Source: 2-01-FULL-33-17 sp964474375 (GTDB taxonomy: Bacteria; Patescibacteriota; Minisyncoccia; Phycocordibacterales; UBA9973). Taken from it: a stretch of DNA of 13,673 nucleotides. The stretch spans positions 1 through 13,673 of the forward strand of contig CAYYSG010000019.1 of assembly GCA_964474375.1 (NCBI GenBank), in the 5' to 3' direction. The first letter of the stretch is position 1, and every line of letters starts with the position of its first letter. Below are positions 1 to 6,656 of this stretch, in pieces. Position numbers and translations under genes: made by a program. Under the pieces are notes generated by a model. That model did not search any database and had not been told where the DNA came from. It saw nothing but the letters and a program-made list of their open reading frames with translations.

Positions 1-230
1 ATCTTTAGGTTAACTCTGGAGTTAGTCTTCATACCAATAACACGAAGCAGTGTGCGGATAGCTTTGGCAGTATTGCCTTGGCGACCGATTACCTTACCCA
101 TGTCAGATGGATTTACAGAAAGAGTTAGTAAGACTCCCATTTCATCCACTGTTCTATTAATTGAGACATCGTCTGGACTGTCTACAAGGGCCTTGATTAC
201 ATATTCTAGAAACGCTTGATCATTCTGCAT
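1..230 (-). CDS. khpA: KhpA-type KH-domain RNA-binding protein (3' end outside window)
   Basis: The start codon is at 228-230 and the frame runs off the window at base 1, so 76 residues are visible. The translation carries a single KH domain with the RNA-gripping GxxG loop as GRQG (residues 49-52), inside GKVIGRQGNTAKAIRTLL, followed by a helix and strand. Proteins of this family (KhpA/YlqC) are about 75-80 residues, so only a few codons are probably missing. KhpA is a small RNA-binding protein that in Firmicutes pairs with KhpB. Lying directly downstream of rpsP matches the rpsP-ylqC order of Firmicutes. A hairpin and an extended -10 box in the gap from rpsP suggest it can be transcribed separately. 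No Shine-Dalgarno sequence precedes the ATG. The family call is firm; the exact C-terminus cannot be seen. Confidence 0.9.
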   Translation of the reverse strand, partial: MQNDQAFLEYVIKALVDSPDDVSINRTVDEMGVLLTLSVNPSDMGKVIGRQGNTAKAIRTLLRVIGMKTNSRVNLK

Positions 231-284
231 ATACCGTACTTATATAAATTATTCTCTTGATAAAGCTCAATTGCGAGCTAATAA

Positions 285-293
285 ATTATATCA
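285..293 (-). promoter_or_regulatory. Extended -10 promoter element for khpA
   Basis: On the minus strand this reads TGATATAAT, a perfect TATAAT (285-290) preceded by the TGn extension. There is no good -35 box, which extended -10 promoters can tolerate. It lies just after the hairpin at the end of rpsP and would give a leader of roughly 48 nt. A second, weaker candidate nearer the gene is TTGAGC with an 18-nt spacer to TATATA. The assignment rests on sequence match only. Confidence 0.5.
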
Positions 294-301
294 TACCAAA
301 C

Positions 302-330
302 AAAAACAAGCTATTTGCTAGCTTGTTTTT
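302..330 (-). terminator. Hairpin terminator overlapping the rpsP stop codon
   Basis: A perfect 12-bp stem (302-313 paired with 319-330) closes a 5-nt loop. On the minus strand the second arm ends TTGTTTTTG, giving a U-rich tail. The rpsP TAG stop (318-320) lies at the loop/stem edge, so a terminating ribosome would cover the hairpin. The stem is mostly A-T, so it may be only partly efficient. On the plus strand the same hairpin is also followed by T-rich sequence. Confidence 0.6.
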
Positions 331-623
331 GATTCTTTTCTTTTAGTTGTCTTTGACTTCTTCGGAAGAGCATTTTTCTTTTGGCCTTCTATGATAGATT
401 GTGCTACCAAGAAGTTATGAACTGTATCTGAAACCTGAGCACCTTCTTTGATACGCTTTATAACCTGTTCTTTATTAACAGAAAAATTATTAGCTTTCAA
501 ATCGTAGTTACCTAGAATCTCTATGAATCTGCCACTTTTAGCGGCGTTCTTTGAATCAGTCAAAACTACACGAAAGGCTGGGTTGTTTTTGCGCCCAAAG
601 CGCTGTAAACGAATCTTTAACAT
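318..623 (-). CDS. rpsP: 30S ribosomal protein bS16
   Basis: bS16 is a small-subunit protein that binds 16S rRNA and helps 30S assembly. The 101-residue translation begins MLKIRLQRFGRKNNPAFRVV, the near-universal bS16 opening, and continues with the conserved GRFIEILGNYD block. The last 20 or so residues form a Lys/Ser/Thr-rich basic tail, making it somewhat longer than the usual 80-90 residues. The conserved N-terminus fixes the start at 621-623. That ATG is only 6 nt from a strong -10 box, so the mRNA is predicted to be leaderless. The gene is divergent from rnr and upstream of khpA. Confidence 0.97.
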   Translation of the reverse strand: MLKIRLQRFGRKNNPAFRVVLTDSKNAAKSGRFIEILGNYDLKANNFSVNKEQVIKRIKEGAQVSDTVHNFLVAQSIIEGQKKNALPKKSKTTKRKESKTS

Positions 624-629
624 GTGGGT

Positions 630-658
630 ATAGTATCAATTTATTAGGGACTAGTCAA
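630..658 (-). promoter_or_regulatory. Sigma70-type promoter of rpsP, leaderless geometry
   Basis: On the minus strand: TTGACT (-35, 653-658), a 17-nt spacer, then TACTAT (-10, 630-635) with an upstream TGn extension. Only ACCCAC (624-629) separates the -10 box from the rpsP ATG. With the usual 6-7 nt from -10 to +1, transcription would start at the A of ATG or one base away. There is no space for a Shine-Dalgarno sequence. An inverted repeat (GGGACT, 5 nt, AGTCCC; 647-663) is centred on the -35 box. Confidence 0.8.
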
Positions 659-663
659 GTCCC
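647..663. repeat. Inverted repeat over the rpsP -35 box
   Basis: The arms gggact (647-652) and agtccc (658-663) are perfect complements with a 5-nt centre; the inner gactagtc (649-656) is itself an 8-bp palindrome. It covers the rpsP -35 hexamer in the 67-nt region shared with rnr. It could be an operator for one or both genes, but no regulator is evident nearby, and an RNA role is unlikely because it lies upstream of the predicted rpsP start of transcription. Confidence 0.4.
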
Positions 664-690
664 CCTTTTTGATGTAATCTATATCTATAT

Positions 691-2375
691 ATGCCGAATA
701 ACAAAAAACCTAACATCGCCGAAAAAAGGCAAAAAAAGAGTTTTAACAGAAAAGAAAAATTACAAGATAGAAAAACCAAAGGAAGCAACAAAAAAATAAT
801 CAAAGGTAAAATCCGCACCAGTAAATCTGGCAACGGATTTATAGACTTACCTGATGGTAATTCCATAATAGTACCTAGGCACGAATTAGCTAGCGCTATA
901 TCTGGCGATACTGTAAAAATAGAAACATTGCCCCCAAGAAAAGACAAGCCAGGTACTGCTGGCCGAGTCATAGAAATAATAAAACGTGGCACTACTCATA
1001 TTGCCGGAGTTATCGACTGCGAAGGCAAGGATTTTTTCATAAAACCAATCAAAGCTAAATTCCCTTTCTTGGTTCACATAGAACCTGGGCATTTAAAAAC
1101 CGCAACTTGTGGTACGGCAGCACTAGTAAAAATAACATCATGGCAAAGCGACAAACCCGATAGTATTCGTGGTGAAATAGCCAAAACATATGGAGCTCGT
1201 GGTGACCACGAAACCGATATGGCATTGCTAATCGGTGAATCATTAGACCATCCAGAATTCGAAGAATCACTATTGGGCGAAGTAGCAAAACTAGACAATG
1301 TAAATTCCGAAGCAGAAATAAAAAACGGACGAAAAGATTTTCGTGATGTTCCTACTTGTACTATCGACCCTGAGCGTGCTCAGGATTTCGATGATGCACT
1401 ATCGATAGAAAAAAATAATGACGGCACATACAGTATAGGTATTCATATTGCAGATGTATCACACTATGTTACAGAAAGAAGCGCTCTTGATACTGAAAGT
1501 TACAGACGCGGTACTTCTATATACCTAGTCGACAGATGTATNNNNNNNNNNNNNNNNNNNNNNNNNNNNNNNNNNNNNNNNNNNNNNNNNNNNNNNNNNN
1601 NNNNNNNNNNNNNNNNNNNNNNNNNNNNNNNNNNNNNNNNNTGATCGAAAGTTTTATGCTATTGGCTAACAAAATAACTGCTGAAATGATCGAGAATTTT
1701 GGCGGTGGCCAAGGTAAAAAATGTGGTATGTATCGAGTACACGCCAAGCCTAACGAAACAGCATTGTTTGACTTGATGCTTTTTGCAAAGCAATTCGGTA
1801 TACGTAGCCCGCAAGATGTTACAAAACCAGTAGAGATATTTAAAAATATCATGAAAAAATCAGCTGGCTTGCCAATAGAACCAATCATGAACGACATGAT
1901 AATTCGTACTCAGTCCAAAGCGCATTATAGTGAAATAAACAGCGGTCACTTTGGGCTGGCACTGAATTCATATAATCATTTTACATCACCTATTCGTAGA
2001 TACCCGGACCTAGTAGTACACAGAATATGTAAAAACATAATCAAGAACAATTCCCTACCTTATGAATCAAAGGAACTTCACGAAATAGCTGAACACACCA
2101 GTGAAAGAGAGGAAAAAGCCACCGAAGCCGAACGCGCATCAAATAGATACAAACAAATAGAATTCCTAGAAAAAAGTATCGGCGAAGAACGCACTGGTAT
2201 GCTAGTCGGAATTACGGAAACTGCACAAAAAATAATCGACCAAGAAACAATGGCTATGGTTTACTGTACAGCAAACAACGTCAAACTAACACTGGGCGAC
2301 CAAGTCAAATACAAACTAGAAGTAGCCGACCGTTTGCAAGATACCCTAACCGGAACAGTAATAGAGAAAATATAA
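691..2375 (+). CDS. rnr: Ribonuclease R (3'-5' exoribonuclease), interrupted by assembly gap
   Basis: RNase R degrades structured RNA from the 3' end and takes part in mRNA decay, rRNA quality control and tmRNA-linked decay. After a Lys-rich N-terminus (about 1-45) come two cold-shock/OB-type domains and the RNB catalytic domain, with metal-binding aspartates D226, D232, D234 and D235 in IDPERAQDFDDA. Beyond the gap the conserved HFTSPIRRYPDLVVHRICK block is intact. The usual N-terminal helix-turn-helix is absent, and the C-terminal S1 domain is short and degenerate. Ns at 1542-1641 remove the middle of RNB; by comparison with the family about 110 residues are missing. The two halves are in different frames only because the gap size is arbitrary. 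No Shine-Dalgarno sequence or clear promoter precedes 691. It ends in a hairpin shared with smc. Confidence 0.93.
1542..1641. other. Scaffold gap of 100 Ns inside rnr
   Basis: Exactly 100 Ns, a typical placeholder size. The left flank ends ...LVDRC then AT, and the right flank resumes with Ntg then IESFMLLANK, both standard RNase R sequence. An intact gene needs one base to finish the left codon and one to start the right codon, so the true gap length must be 2 modulo 3, and 100 is not. TGA at 1642-1644 is a stop only in the artificial left-hand frame. Confidence 0.97.
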
Positions 2376-2414
2376 AAATAAAATCCTTCATAATTAAATG
2401 AAGGATTTTATTTT
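2375..2414. terminator. Bidirectional terminator between convergent rnr and smc
   Basis: A perfect 16-bp stem (2375-2390 with 2399-2414) with an 8-nt loop. A-rich 5' and T-rich 3' arms provide a U-tract on both strands, so it can serve both genes. The last base of the rnr TAA is the first base of the stem, and the smc TAA (2408-2410) is inside the other arm. The whole intergenic region is thus one hairpin. Confidence 0.88.
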
Positions 2415-4672
2415 GCTACTTTGATAGCATCTTTGAATTCGATAGACAGAAGTTTTGATACAGCATCCGATCCCATTGTAACCCCGTATATTGTGCCAGC
2501 GCGGGACATGGTCTCCCTGTTATGAGTCACAACTAACAGCTGAGTCGAAGTAGAAAGTCTTTCCAGCATATCACCATAACGGCGTGAATTAGCTTCGTCC
2601 AATGCTGCGTCAGTTTCGTCCAGTACTAAAAATGGTGGTGGATTAACTTGCGACATAGCAAACAATAGTGCAATAGAAACCAATGATCTTTCCCCGCCGG
2701 AAAGCATGTTCAGTTCTTTGACTTTTTTGTTCGGTAAATCAACGTGTATATCTACCCCGCGCTCGAACTTAGGCAAATTACTATCGTCTTCATTCGTTAA
2801 ATCTTCCTCGTCAATTTCAAGAGAAGCGATTTTAGGTTTCTTGATTTCGGAAACTAACGAAAGGAAAGCATTTCCCCCGCCGAACATAGCTCGGAAAAAG
2901 TTCCCAAACTCGGAATTTATTTTATCAATTCCTTTGGAAAATTCAGTACGCACAGTATCCCGAAGTTCACTAATAAGACCAAGCAGTGTACCCACACTAG
3001 TGTTTACATCGTATAGTTCTTTTCTTAAATATTCTTCACGCTCCTTTGTGTCTTCGTATTCTTTTATGATGTCACTACCTGACCCGCCACCGATGTCTTC
3101 TAGCTTGATGCGCAGTCTCTCCAGTGCTCGTCTTTCATTTTGAAGCATGTCTTTAGCCAAAGGAACTGGTTCTTCGTTTGTATTTAAAGATTCAATTAAA
3201 AATGGCTCGAATATTAATTTTTCTTCCTTGAGAATTGCTACGTCATTCATGATTCTTTCCAAGTCTGACTTTAGTCTCATTTGCTCGGACACAAGACGGA
3301 TTCTTTCTGTGCGAGCTTTGTAGTCTTCAGCTTCGCGAGCTCTTAGGTCGGATTCTTTTTTGTGTAAATCAGTGCGTATTAAAGATTCGTCTTTTTCAAT
3401 AAGCGATATAGCTGTGATGTTGGATTCTATTTGTGAACGCAAATCTTTTTCTATTCCAAGAGCATCATTTAGCTGATCGGAATTATCAGATGTGTCTTCT
3501 TCTGTACTAATTTCTTTATCAATATAAGATTCTGAAAAATTCTTAACCTTATCAGCAAGAGTACGCAATGAACTAACCCACGTTGTTTGGTCTATATTTT
3601 CTGACAGAGATTGTATTTGAGTTAGAATGGAATTACAAAAATCAGAAAAATCAGTCTTGGATAGTCTAATAGTTTCGTAAGTATTGTTTTCTTTCTTTAC
3701 GCGTGGAGTGCGCAATGCCTCTATTAGGCCTTCGGTTCGCCCTAGTGACCTCTCTAGCGATTCACGAGCCCGAAGTAATACTGATTTCTCACCACTAATA
3801 CGGGAAAGTGATTCACGCAGACTTGTGATTTCTTCGTCTACAATATCGGTAGCTGTAGATTCGACTTCAGGATATTTTAGTAACTCTTGATCGATCTTAA
3901 ATAATTCAGACTTGATTAAATCTTCTCTTGTTGTAATTAAAGAATATGATGACTTTTCGTAATTAAAATAACGCACCGATAATTCACGGCGAGCTTCTTC
4001 GGCTTCGCTTAGTTTCTGTACTTGTTTCTCTAAGAATTTTAAATGCGGAGCAAGCTCTCTACGAGCAGCTTCTATTTCGGTAATATTTTGCTTGGATTTT
4101 TCTAGCTTGCGTTCAGCATCACGAATACGAAGCTCATACACACGTAGCCCTAGTGCATCGTCGATCATTCCGCGACGGTCTTTACTACTAGCTGATAACA
4201 ATCGGTCTGCTTCACCTTGGGATATTATATGGTGACCGGATGATCCGATATGAACAGTGGACAATAAATCTGTAACGTCTTTTAGTCTAACTTCACTACC
4301 TTGGATACTATAAACGCTCTTACCGTCAGCATATAATTCACGCGCAACTGTAACAGTATCAAAATCGAGTGATATATTTCTGCCCGACTCGCTACTAAGA
4401 GAAAAAGCTCTTTTTTTGTTATCAAAAATAATACTTATTTTTAGTTTGTTAGCAGGTGATGCGCCTTTGCTACCTTTGAACAATAAATCCGACTGGCCTT
4501 TGCCGCGAAGGGACTTCATAGACTGTTCCCCTAATACAAAACGGATTGATTCAACAACATTACTTTTACCAGACCCATTAGGCCCAACAACAGCAGTAAT
4601 AGGAGTATCAATAGAAATAACAGCTTTCTTTCCGAAAGATTTAAAACCTGAAATTTCTAATGACTTTAACAT
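2408..4672 (-). CDS. smc: Short SMC-type chromosome segregation ATPase lacking a recognisable hinge
   Basis: SMC proteins organise and help segregate chromosomes by loading on and extruding DNA. The ATPase head is complete: Walker A GPNGSGKS (30-37), Q-loop region SQGEADRLL (151-159), ABC signature LSGGE (657-661), Walker B FLVLDE (681-686), D-loop ALDEA, and a switch His at 717. The protein is only 754 residues against about 1,150-1,200 for typical bacterial SMCs. The coiled-coil arms, roughly 180-320 and 400-580, are short. Between them, about 325-395, there is no glycine-rich SMC hinge; instead there is a polar, partly helical segment followed by an acidic Ser/Thr-rich stretch. It could be a hinge-less SMC or a Rad50/SbcC-like variant, but the head sequence favours SMC. 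It lies 24 nt downstream of rnc; rnc-smc adjacency is common in bacteria. Confidence 0.9.
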   Translation of the reverse strand: MLKSLEISGFKSFGKKAVISIDTPITAVVGPNGSGKSNVVESIRFVLGEQSMKSLRGKGQSDLLFKGSKGASPANKLKISIIFDNKKRAFSLSSESGRNISLDFDTVTVARELYADGKSVYSIQGSEVRLKDVTDLLSTVHIGSSGHHIISQGEADRLLSASSKDRRGMIDDALGLRVYELRIRDAERKLEKSKQNITEIEAARRELAPHLKFLEKQVQKLSEAEEARRELSVRYFNYEKSSYSLITTREDLIKSELFKIDQELLKYPEVESTATDIVDEEITSLRESLSRISGEKSVLLRARESLERSLGRTEGLIEALRTPRVKKENNTYETIRLSKTDFSDFCNSILTQIQSLSENIDQTTWVSSLRTLADKVKNFSESYIDKEISTEEDTSDNSDQLNDALGIEKDLRSQIESNITAISLIEKDESLIRTDLHKKESDLRAREAEDYKARTERIRLVSEQMRLKSDLERIMNDVAILKEEKLIFEPFLIESLNTNEEPVPLAKDMLQNERRALERLRIKLEDIGGGSGSDIIKEYEDTKEREEYLRKELYDVNTSVGTLLGLISELRDTVRTEFSKGIDKINSEFGNFFRAMFGGGNAFLSLVSEIKKPKIASLEIDEEDLTNEDDSNLPKFERGVDIHVDLPNKKVKELNMLSGGERSLVSIALLFAMSQVNPPPFLVLDETDAALDEANSRRYGDMLERLSTSTQLLVVTHNRETMSRAGTIYGVTMGSDAVSKLLSIEFKDAIKVAK

Positions 4673-4701
4673 ACTAGTTATTGTACCTTATAATAACTAG
4701 T
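4673..4701. repeat. Perfect 10-bp inverted repeat at the rnc/smc junction
   Basis: ACTAGTTATT (4673-4682) is the exact reverse complement of AATAACTAGT (4692-4701), with a 9-nt centre. It fills the 24-nt spacer, overlaps the rnc TAG stop (4697-4699) and ends directly at the smc ATG. On the minus strand a TACAAT hexamer (4680-4685) sits 7 nt before that ATG and could be an internal -10 box, though no good -35 accompanies it. As RNA it would form a hairpin next to the smc start; as DNA it could be an operator. Confidence 0.6.
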
Positions 4702-5392
4702 CTAACCACTTCTTTTTTTCCAGAGCAACACGTGCTGCATTTTGCTCAGCTTCTTGTTTCGAATGACCTTTACCTTCGGCTACGCGTTCGTCGCCTAAGA
4801 AAATACCTATTGTGAAATTCTTGTCATGATCAGGTCCTGACTCGCTAAGAACACGGTAAACCGGAGTAACTGACATATGTTCTTGAGATTTTTCTTGAAC
4901 GAGACTTTTAGAATCGCGCCATAATTTGTGTTTTACTATTTCATCAATGCGTGGCAATAGTGTACTAGTTATAAAAACACGAGCTGGCTCATAGCCTTGG
5001 TCTTGATAAATAGCACCAACAACAGCTTCGTAAGTATTAGCTAGTATATAAGTACGAGCTTTACCAATGTCGCGAGTTTCGCCTTTGGATAGCAATAAAT
5101 ATTCCCCCATTGAAAGCTCGTTTGCTACTTCGCCAATTATGTTAGCATTCACAAGAGCCGAACGATAAGCAGTTAGCTCGCCTTCGGGTGAATTAGGATA
5201 ATTCTGGTACAAAAAGTCAGTAACAACTAGTTCCAAAACAGCATCACCTAAAAATTCTAGTCTTTCGTTGTGAGGAAGACCAACTTTTGAGTTTTCATTC
5301 AAATAAGATCTATGAATGAATGCTTGTTTTAAAATATCTTTGTTATTAAATTCAATACCTATTGCTTTTTCGAATTTTTTAAAATCAGACAT
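4697..5392 (-). CDS. rnc: Ribonuclease III
   Basis: RNase III is a dimeric, metal-dependent endonuclease that cuts double-stranded RNA and matures rRNA precursors. The 231-residue translation has the signature HNERLEFLGDAVLEL (41-55) with catalytic E46 and D50, then the second metal-binding helix with E122, and a C-terminal double-stranded-RNA-binding domain at about 162-228 ending in GKGHSKQEAEQNAARVALE. At residue 119, where E. coli has catalytic D114, this protein has Asn (ILANTYEA). The length is normal. It lies 11 nt after nusB-nudix and 24 nt before smc, on one strand, so the genes are probably cotranscribed. The start is preceded by AT-rich CTAAATT, with no Shine-Dalgarno sequence. Confidence 0.95.
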   Translation of the reverse strand: MSDFKKFEKAIGIEFNNKDILKQAFIHRSYLNENSKVGLPHNERLEFLGDAVLELVVTDFLYQNYPNSPEGELTAYRSALVNANIIGEVANELSMGEYLLLSKGETRDIGKARTYILANTYEAVVGAIYQDQGYEPARVFITSTLLPRIDEIVKHKLWRDSKSLVQEKSQEHMSVTPVYRVLSESGPDHDKNFTIGIFLGDERVAEGKGHSKQEAEQNAARVALEKKKWLD

Positions 5393-5403
5393 AATTTAGG
5401 TTA

Positions 5404-6327
5404 TTATTTTTTCTTTGTTAAAATTTCAGTTGCTTTACTGAGTAGTGGAATAATGTTTTCGTAAAGATTGAGGCTAGGAATATTAGACAATGGGAACCAT
5501 TGAACATCATCAAGTCCACCTTCTTTTTGGAGTTTCAAATCAACGAATTCTGAACGTGCTAGGAAATACACGGCTTCTTTTTTGATTTTTCCTTTTACTG
5601 GGTGTGAAGCTATATATTCATTGCGCCCAAGCTCGTCTTCAATTTTTACGTCGATGTCTAGTTCTTCTTTTATTTCTCTAGCAGCACCAACGCGTTCATC
5701 TTTGATGTCGTCAATTCCACCTTTGGACAAAGTCCAGAATCCAAATATATCATGCACTAGTGCAAAATAAATTCCACCTTTGTATTCTGCGTATATTACA
5801 GCTCCAGCTTTTTTCTCTACAGGTAGTGTATCAGTATCAACTATTACAGGTTGAGCGCCGGTTTTGTCACGACGTGCACCATGTTTGCCACTATCTTCTT
5901 TACCTGGTTCACCCATTTCTTTATAAACTGCACCTAGTACTCCGTTTACAAATTTAGGTGAAAGGTCTCCGCCAAATGCTTTGGCTAGTTCAATTGCTTC
6001 GTTAATAGCAACTTTTGGAGGAACATCACCCTTTTCACCGAACACAAGTTCAGCTAGCCCAATGCGCAATATGTTACGGTCGATTATACCAATCTTTTCT
6101 ATTGGCCATTCGGGTGCAGCTTTGGTGATAATATCATCCAATATGCTACGTTTTATTAAGACTAATTTTGAAAGCTCTCGCGCAAAAGCTGCATCGGGGT
6201 GCCCTGGCGCGAATTCTTCAATATTACGTTCAACTATAGCAGGAACAGATTCCGCCATAAGAACTCGAAAATCCCACTCGAAGAGTGATTGAAGTACGAT
6301 TGATCTTGATAGATGTCTGTTTGCCAT
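5404..6327 (-). CDS. nusB: NusB antitermination factor fused to a Nudix hydrolase domain
   Basis: Residues 1 to about 139 are NusB, the all-helical factor that binds boxA RNA with S10 during rRNA antitermination; IDRNILRIGLAEL and the ending SPKFVNGVLGAVYKEMG are characteristic. A polar, charged linker (about 140-170) leads to a Nudix domain (about 171-307). Nudix enzymes hydrolyse nucleoside diphosphate-linked compounds. The core REIKEEL (217-223) with E218, E221 and E222 is present, but the upstream Glu of the GX5E element is Lys (K209) and the usual Gly after EE is Asp (D224). NusB alone is about 140 residues, so the 307-residue frame is a true fusion with no sign of frameshift. The substrate is unknown. 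It lies between rpmF (38 nt) and rnc (11 nt), with no Shine-Dalgarno sequence. The symbol covers the NusB part only. Confidence 0.9.
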   Translation of the reverse strand: MANRHLSRSIVLQSLFEWDFRVLMAESVPAIVERNIEEFAPGHPDAAFARELSKLVLIKRSILDDIITKAAPEWPIEKIGIIDRNILRIGLAELVFGEKGDVPPKVAINEAIELAKAFGGDLSPKFVNGVLGAVYKEMGEPGKEDSGKHGARRDKTGAQPVIVDTDTLPVEKKAGAVIYAEYKGGIYFALVHDIFGFWTLSKGGIDDIKDERVGAAREIKEELDIDVKIEDELGRNEYIASHPVKGKIKKEAVYFLARSEFVDLKLQKEGGLDDVQWFPLSNIPSLNLYENIIPLLSKATEILTKKK

Positions 6328-6348
6328 AATTTTTACAAGGAACTAAAG

Positions 6349-6384
6349 GAAAAAGCGCATACGAATTACTCTTTGCGCTTTTTC
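6349..6384 (-). terminator. Hairpin at the end of rpmF (terminator or attenuator)
   Basis: GAAAAAGCGCA (6349-6359) pairs perfectly with 6374-6384 around a 14-nt loop, an 11-bp stem. On the minus strand the second arm ends GCGCTTTTTC followed by CTTTAG, so much of the U-run is within the stem. The rpmF TAA (6366-6368) lies in the loop. It may let rpmF be made in excess over nusB, rnc and smc while allowing readthrough. Confidence 0.55.
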
Positions 6385-6578
6385 GCTATTTTCTTCTCCA
6401 CTTTTTTGATAACATCAATTACTTTCTTGCCTTTGTACATTCCAGTTGTCATATCTACGCGATGGCGAAGATGAACTGAACCTGTTTCTTTGTCAGTAAC
6501 AGTTTTTGTGTCTTTCAAAGCGTGGTGTGAACGACGGTTGCCTGTGTGGCCCCGTGTGTGTCTCATTCGAATAACCAT
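6366..6578 (-). CDS. rpmF: 50S ribosomal protein bL32, cysteine-free form
   Basis: bL32 is a small protein of the large ribosomal subunit. The 70-residue translation begins MVIRMRHTRGHTGNRRSHHA, matching the basic N-terminal part of L32, and HLRHRVDMTTGMYKGKKVID aligns with the region that in zinc-binding L32 carries Cys pairs followed by YYKGREV. No cysteine is present, so this is the zinc-independent form. The last 15 residues are Lys-rich. The start at 6576-6578 is preferred over the in-frame Met at residue 5 because it lies exactly 6 nt behind a good promoter. It heads a minus-strand cluster with nusB-nudix, rnc and smc, and is divergent from thrS. Confidence 0.88.
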   Translation of the reverse strand: MVIRMRHTRGHTGNRRSHHALKDTKTVTDKETGSVHLRHRVDMTTGMYKGKKVIDVIKKVEKKIAKKRKE

Positions 6579-6584
6579 GGAGTA

Positions 6585-6613
6585 TTTATACCAAATAAAC
6601 CCAAATTTTGCAA
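6585..6613 (-). promoter_or_regulatory. Sigma70-type promoter of rpmF, leaderless geometry
   Basis: On the minus strand: TTGCAA (-35, 6608-6613), exactly 17 nt, TATAAA (-10, 6585-6590), then six bases (TACTCC) and the rpmF ATG. This reproduces the rpsP arrangement and predicts transcription starting at or next to the A of ATG. It probably drives the whole rpmF-nusB-rnc-smc cluster, subject to the hairpin after rpmF. Confidence 0.78.
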
Positions 6614-6616
6614 GGG

Positions 6617-6645
6617 ATTAAACCCAATGGAATAAAGGGTTTAAT
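6617..6645. repeat. 9-bp inverted repeat in the rpmF/thrS divergent region
   Basis: ATTAAACCC (6617-6625) and GGGTTTAAT (6637-6645) are perfect complements with an 11-nt centre. A related half-site, ATAAACCC, occurs at 6595-6602 inside the rpmF promoter spacer. The repeat covers the -35 position of the thrS promoter, a classic place for a repressor. No regulator gene is nearby, so function is inferred from position only. Confidence 0.45.
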
Positions 6646-6656
6646 TATGTTAATAT
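6628..6656 (+). promoter_or_regulatory. Extended -10 promoter of thrS, leaderless geometry
   Basis: TGTTAATAT (6648-6656) is an extended -10 box with TAATAT at 6651-6656. AGCCTT (6657-6662) then separates it from the thrS ATG at 6663, the same 6-nt spacing as in rpsP and rpmF. The -35 position (6628-6633, TGGAAT) is a weak match. There is no Shine-Dalgarno sequence, and the region is too short for a T-box leader. Confidence 0.68.

Noticed and set aside
264..279. Small inverted repeat AGCTC/GAGCT upstream of khpA
   Set aside because: Arms are only 5 bp in an AT-rich region and could be chance.
1642..1644. TGA as premature stop making rnr a pseudogene
   Set aside because: It is in frame only through the arbitrary 100-N gap; both flanks match RNase R and the correct frame after the gap is open to 2375.
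691..2375. Alternative genetic code with UGA read as Gly
   Set aside because: Genes of normal length have no in-frame TGA; conserved Gly positions use GGN codons.
6564..6566. Met5 as the rpmF start
   Set aside because: The first ATG fits the promoter spacing exactly, while the Met5 codon would give an 18-nt leader without a ribosome binding site.
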